From: Bigelowiella natans CCMP2755
Lineage: Eukaryota > Cercozoa > Chlorarachniophyceae
Length of the DNA stretch: 31,287 bases
Reading direction: 5' to 3'
Assembly (NCBI GenBank): GCA_000320545.1
Contig: ADNK01002794.1
Location: 1-31,287 of the forward strand
The notes under the pieces were generated by a model. The model did no database searches. It had not been told where the DNA came from and worked only from the letters and a program-made list of their open reading frames with translations. Both the position numbers and the translations under genes were made by a program. This document shows positions 27,955 to 31,287 of the stretch, piece after piece (within the stretch, counting starts at the first letter, position 1; every line of letters starts with the position of its first letter).

Positions 27955-28790
27955 TTGTCTCAAAGTGTCGACCACCCCATTGTGCATCATTGTTCTCACA
28001 TAGATGGCCGATGCGAGGAATTGTCTCATCTCAAGTGTGATGAGTGCGGCTGCTCGTCCCTGCCTCACCTGCCCACTGTCAAAACTTCCTCTGTGGTTCT
28101 GTTGCTGTTTCGATGCTCCTGGGATCGCTGCGCGCAGATCCTCAGAGTCGAGAATCCCATCCGTAGGGGTCCCGGTTTACCGGTTTAGCGCAATGGGCAA
28201 GGCTTTTGGCACGGGTCCAGGGATAGCTCCCCGCGAAGCCCTTTGCTTGGGTGTCCACTTTGGAGGCAAGAACCACGCGCCGCGAGTTGCTGATCTCACA
28301 CGTGAAGGCCACAAACGCGCCACACTGCACAATCACGATCGTGATCGCCACACGTGCGTCGAAAGCAAATCAAAACTCCCACTACGCTAAACCGGTAAAC
28401 CGGGGGCCCTGCGGATGGGCAACATTGACACCGCACACCTCGCAGCTCAGATTGATTCGATTCAATCTAGCAATTTTCAAGTTTGTGTTGTCCTGTGCCA
28501 CACGCTAGCACGTGCAATGGATCGGAGTGCATGGTGCCTGCTAGCCTGGCGGGAGTGTGCATGGCATGCACGTGCCACGCAACGCACGCACAATGATGCG
28601 CCGTGTGTGAAGGCACACGATGAGTGAAAGTTTGAAAAGATGCAGCGATCACGCTGCACTGCTGCAAAGTGGTGAAGGACTGACGCACTGCTAAGTTCAG
28701 TGCAGGTTGGCCATGCAATGACGCGTGTTCATGACCCACATCATTTTGCACATGCATGCATTTGATCTGGCTGTTGCATTTGTGAAGCGA
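27955..28790. other. Transposon-like block sharing composition with the 11-17 kb region
   Basis: The stretch is rich in CACG, GTGC and TGCA words, like the copia and palindrome regions and unlike the conserved genes nearby. ATTCAATCTAGCAAT at about 28454 resembles CATCAATCTAGCAAT at about 11477 in the left part of the copia region, which hints at shared element ends. Open frames on both strands are short and unconvincing. It contains the 264-bp inverted-repeat element. Confidence 0.4.
28156..28419. mobile_element. 264-bp element with 42-bp terminal inverted repeats
   Basis: The 42-mer at 28156-28197 (CCCATCCG...GGTTTACCGGTTTAGCG...TGGG) matches the reverse complement of 28378-28419 at 37 of 42 positions. 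The 180-bp interior has no coding sequence but contains ATCACGATCGTGAT, a perfect palindrome, at about 28331-28344. The size and structure suggest a MITE-like non-autonomous DNA transposon. No target-site duplication is evident at the two edges. Another possibility is a folded structural DNA or RNA element. Confidence 0.6.
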
Positions 28791-28902
28791 GACATCAGTG
28801 CGAAACCAAATCTAGAAACGTCACAACGTTTTCCGGCTTCGATCATGTACATTTCAGAAAACGGCAATGCTAAAGTGCATGCTGTGAGAAGTAGCTGCAG
28901 TA

Positions 28903-29110
28903 TTATTTCACATTCCCAAAGGATCGTAGGGACACGGGAGCTACAGTTCCACCGATCTTGTTCATCGACGTGAACACTAAATCATCGCGATGGCATTGAT
29001 GCAGGCAGCCGGTCGGGCAGATACCCCGCACACCATTGATTGAGGACCATTTTGAGCTGAACCACTCCATCATGTGCTTGAAATGGCCTCCATGTCCACA
29101 CCTTTCCGAT

Positions 29111-29142
<32 letters not shown>

Positions 29143-30470
29143 AAGAAGACGCATTTTAAAAAAAAGACCATGCAATACAGAATTCTGCTCGTAGATATGA
29201 CTGCATCCGTCCTCCTCCCCACACCAACATCAAACGCCACCATGCGTTGTCAAGTTAAATGACCCTTGGCACCAGACGTAGAGACCCCGCACTGGTACTT
29301 GGCAGATTGCGCATTTAGTCATCGGAAGCTGACGAATGGAAAGGAAGGGGAGGAGGGCCAGTTACGAAGAACCGACCAGAATTCAAAGCGTGTGAACTGA
29401 GAGAACAGTGAGCTTCAACGCGACATGGCTATCTGCCCTGTCTCTAGGCAGTACCATCAACTCTTTTTGTTACTTTTTTTTTGTTTTTCATTAAAAAGAG
29501 AGCATGTAATGAAAGGAGGACTCCCTTCTTCGTGTTAGCAGCTTCTCACCCTGCAATGCTTACATACAAATCCCTTCTCTCCTCCCCTCGGATCTTGGGC
29601 GGAGTGACCTGCGTTACGTTTCAATGACGATCCAACATTAGTAGGAAGAGGAAGGGAGGGGGGGGGGGGGAATACGTGAGCAGGCAAAACCCGCTACTTG
29701 GATTATCATCGTAGTAAACAACAAATCAAAAGATTAAAAAACGCTGCTCACCACATCGAGAGCACGTTAGGCCTATGGAAGCCTCTGTGTTTATACCAGA
29801 TATCGGCCCTGCATTTGGCAATGCCACGATTAGATTCGGCCCGGTGGTGCGCACACACAGAGCAACGTGAGCAAATGTCCATAAAGTGCATGCGATCATC
29901 ACCTTTTGAGAGCTTTATAATCGCCGTCGCCTCGTTGTGCAGCTAATGGTGTGTACATCAAATGTCGTGAATAGCACGGGCAAGTAATGATGCTTTTGCA
30001 TATGTGTGCATGCATCTACCAACGCGGATATAGGGTAAATACACGTACTCGCGAATACACGCGAATACACTCTCGCGCCAGGCCCCATCCCAACTAGCAG
30101 CACCTGATGGCGGCGAAGTAGCTCTATGTAGCCGTATACCCATTTCGTCTGCCACTCCTCGTGGATCTCGATGCGTCCTCTAGTGAGAATGCTCACAAGC
30201 GCCAGCGTCTTAAAAAAGACAGTGGTGGTGGTGGTGATGATGATGATGGGGGTGATGATGAACGTGGCCATTTACGATGGCGGAGCGCAAGAAGGGCATG
30301 CCGAGGAAGGATGCGGAACGTTAATGCTCGTTAGTGAGCGCGCGCGCGCGTGTGTGTATTTGTGTGTCATTTCATATTACAGCAATGACGGCGATCGATG
30401 GCTTCTACCTGCACGTCGGCCTCTCTCGCCTTTAACGCAAGCATATCCAGTATCGTGTCCTCTACAACCT

Positions 30471-30513
<43 letters not shown>

Positions 30514-30772
30514 CACACACACACATACACACTCGTCCTATATTATAAGTGAAGAATCTTCATCGATGACTCATTATACTCGAAACAAATTGAGCGTTGC
30601 GTGACCTCCATGTTCCATTCTCCAGCGCCGCTACACGCCAATAAAGACCGTAAAGACGACGAAGATGATGACAACGCCTTTTCGCCGCTCTTCTTCACTC
30701 GTTGTCCGTCCTTGTTGGATGGGGTCTTTCCGACCAGAATCATACAGAAAATTAGCAATCGTGTTGTGCACA

Positions 30773-30825
<53 letters not shown>

Positions 30826-31093
30826 ATATAAAATGTTTTAAGAAGAGAGAAGTATTTTGAATGATGATGAGGAGAAGCTATTTACAACACGCCTTTGGAA
30901 ACCAAGCGCTTTCGACAAAGGGCAATAACGTAAAAAACGACAAATTCAACAAACAACAAACAACAACAACAACAACTAGAATGAAATGTGAGTAACCACC
31001 TTTGGAAAAGGAGAGAAAATACCATTTCGAAACCCTCTCCTCACGGCTGAAGGCTTTATCTGCGGAAGGGCGCCTGATATCCCACAACAAATG
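28903..31093 (-). CDS. WDR24/Sea2-like GATOR2 subunit (5' end unresolved)
   Basis: Well-supported 3' exons: 30177-30104 (EEWQTKWVYGYIELLRRHQ), 29942-29903 (NEATAIIKLSK), 29808-29752 (GLTCSRC), 29608-29550 (GEKGFVCKHCR), 29328-29264 (KCAICQVPVRGLYVWCQG) and 29101-28903 (CGHGGHFKHMMEWF ... CPTGC, stop TAA), all in phase. The CxxC/CxxC/CAIC/WCQGCGHGGH/CPxGC series is the C-terminal zinc-binding RING of WDR24, preceded by its ELLRR helix region. Further upstream candidates are 30468-30409 (EDTILDMLALKAREADVQ, matching the conserved GDVQ stretch) and 31093-31023 (HLLWDIRRPSADKAF, like a WD40 blade). Links between these and the 3' exons are unsure. WDR24 is part of GATOR2 (SEA complex), which controls amino-acid signalling to TORC1 at the lysosome or vacuole; its RING is an E3 module needed for complex integrity. 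The RING has a longer than usual loop before CPTGC. Confidence 0.85.
29113..29149 (-). repeat. (CTT)n tract serving as pyrimidine tract of the last WDR24 intron
   Basis: An (AAG)n run on the plus strand, read as (CTT)n on the coding strand, sits 11 nt upstream of the acceptor GGAAAG at 29102. There is no other pyrimidine-rich stretch near this acceptor. Confidence 0.75.
30217..30825. repeat. Microsatellites in upstream WDR24 introns
   Basis: Runs include (GGT)n and (GAT)n at about 30221-30260, (CG)n at 30339-30350, (AT)n at about 30475-30510 followed by (CA)n, and (AC)n then (AT)n at about 30771-30820. The (AT)n tract at 30475 lies just upstream of the candidate exon acceptor at 30469. Confidence 0.75.
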
Positions 31094-31287
31094 CTATGAT
31101 GAACATTGGTAAAGCATCAAGTTAATTGCTTCTCCTGTTTTCCTATTGTGCCCCCCCCCCGCCCACACTCCTATAGAACAATAAATGATCGTAGACCTCA
31201 AAGCAACAGAACCCCCAAAGATTTTTGGCTTTTTGCGAGGGGGAAGGACCTTTTTCGGATTGGTTGTCCCTATTTAACATCATCTTT
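30830..31287. other. Right edge: possible WD40 exon, otherwise unassigned
   Basis: Apart from the candidate exon 31093-31023 on the minus strand, no exon is visible. (GTT)-type runs on the minus strand near 30950-30975 and a C tract at 31151-31160 are present. The remaining 5' exons of the WDR24-like gene are expected beyond the window or in unresolved small exons. Confidence 0.3.

Noticed and set aside
28903-29328. Assignment of the C-terminal RING to WDR59 (Sea3)
   Set aside because: The GLYVWCQGCGHGGH block and the preceding WQTKW..Y.ELLRR, IKLSK and CSRC...CKHC order fit WDR24/Sea2 better, although WDR59 shares the CGHGGH motif.

Overview
This is nuclear DNA of a microbial eukaryote (protist or alga; lineage not determined). 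Coding sequence lies in short exons with GT...AG introns and AATAAA-type poly(A) signals. Introns and spacers are packed with microsatellites and long C/G homopolymers. Recognised conserved genes are eukaryotic: a REEP/Yop1 protein, a CRYZL1-like quinone oxidoreductase and a WDR24/Sea2-like GATOR2 subunit. I assembled the exons by eye from splice signals, phase agreement and family motifs; no transcript data were available.

Layout, left to right. 0.6-3.6 kb (-): an eight-exon model of an unrecognised membrane protein. 3.7-4.5 kb and probably further (-): the 3' part of a second unrecognised gene. 5.2-5.9 kb (+): a two-exon REEP/Yop1/HVA22-family gene. 6.8-11.1 kb (-): an eleven-exon CRYZL1-like gene, convergent with the REEP gene across a CTAG-rich spacer. 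About 11.4-15.6 kb (-): a decayed Ty1/copia-type pol region. 15.65-17.0 kb: a field of near-palindromes of the type TCATTGC-GCAATGA. 17.9-22.4 kb (-): a large receptor-like gene with a leucine-rich-repeat ectodomain containing seven 183-bp tandem units, followed by about ten membrane segments. 22.57-24.9 kb: a large inverted duplication carrying a broken single-CUB copy (-) and the start of the next gene (+). 24.4-27.5 kb (+): a five-exon gene with three CUB domains and a polytopic C-terminus, with a one-base frameshift in a repeat linker. 27.95-28.8 kb: transposon-like DNA with 42-bp inverted repeats around a 264-bp element. 28.9 to at least 31.09 kb (-): a WDR24/Sea2-like gene, 5' end unresolved.

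The conserved genes are housekeeping: ER shaping, NAD(P)H-type oxidoreductase, and amino-acid signalling to TORC1. The middle of the window (11.4-28.8 kb) is accessory. It combines mobile-element debris with two unusual surface-receptor-like genes whose ectodomains are growing by tandem and inverted duplication. That 17.9-27.5 kb receptor cluster and the palindrome field beside it are the most novel parts.
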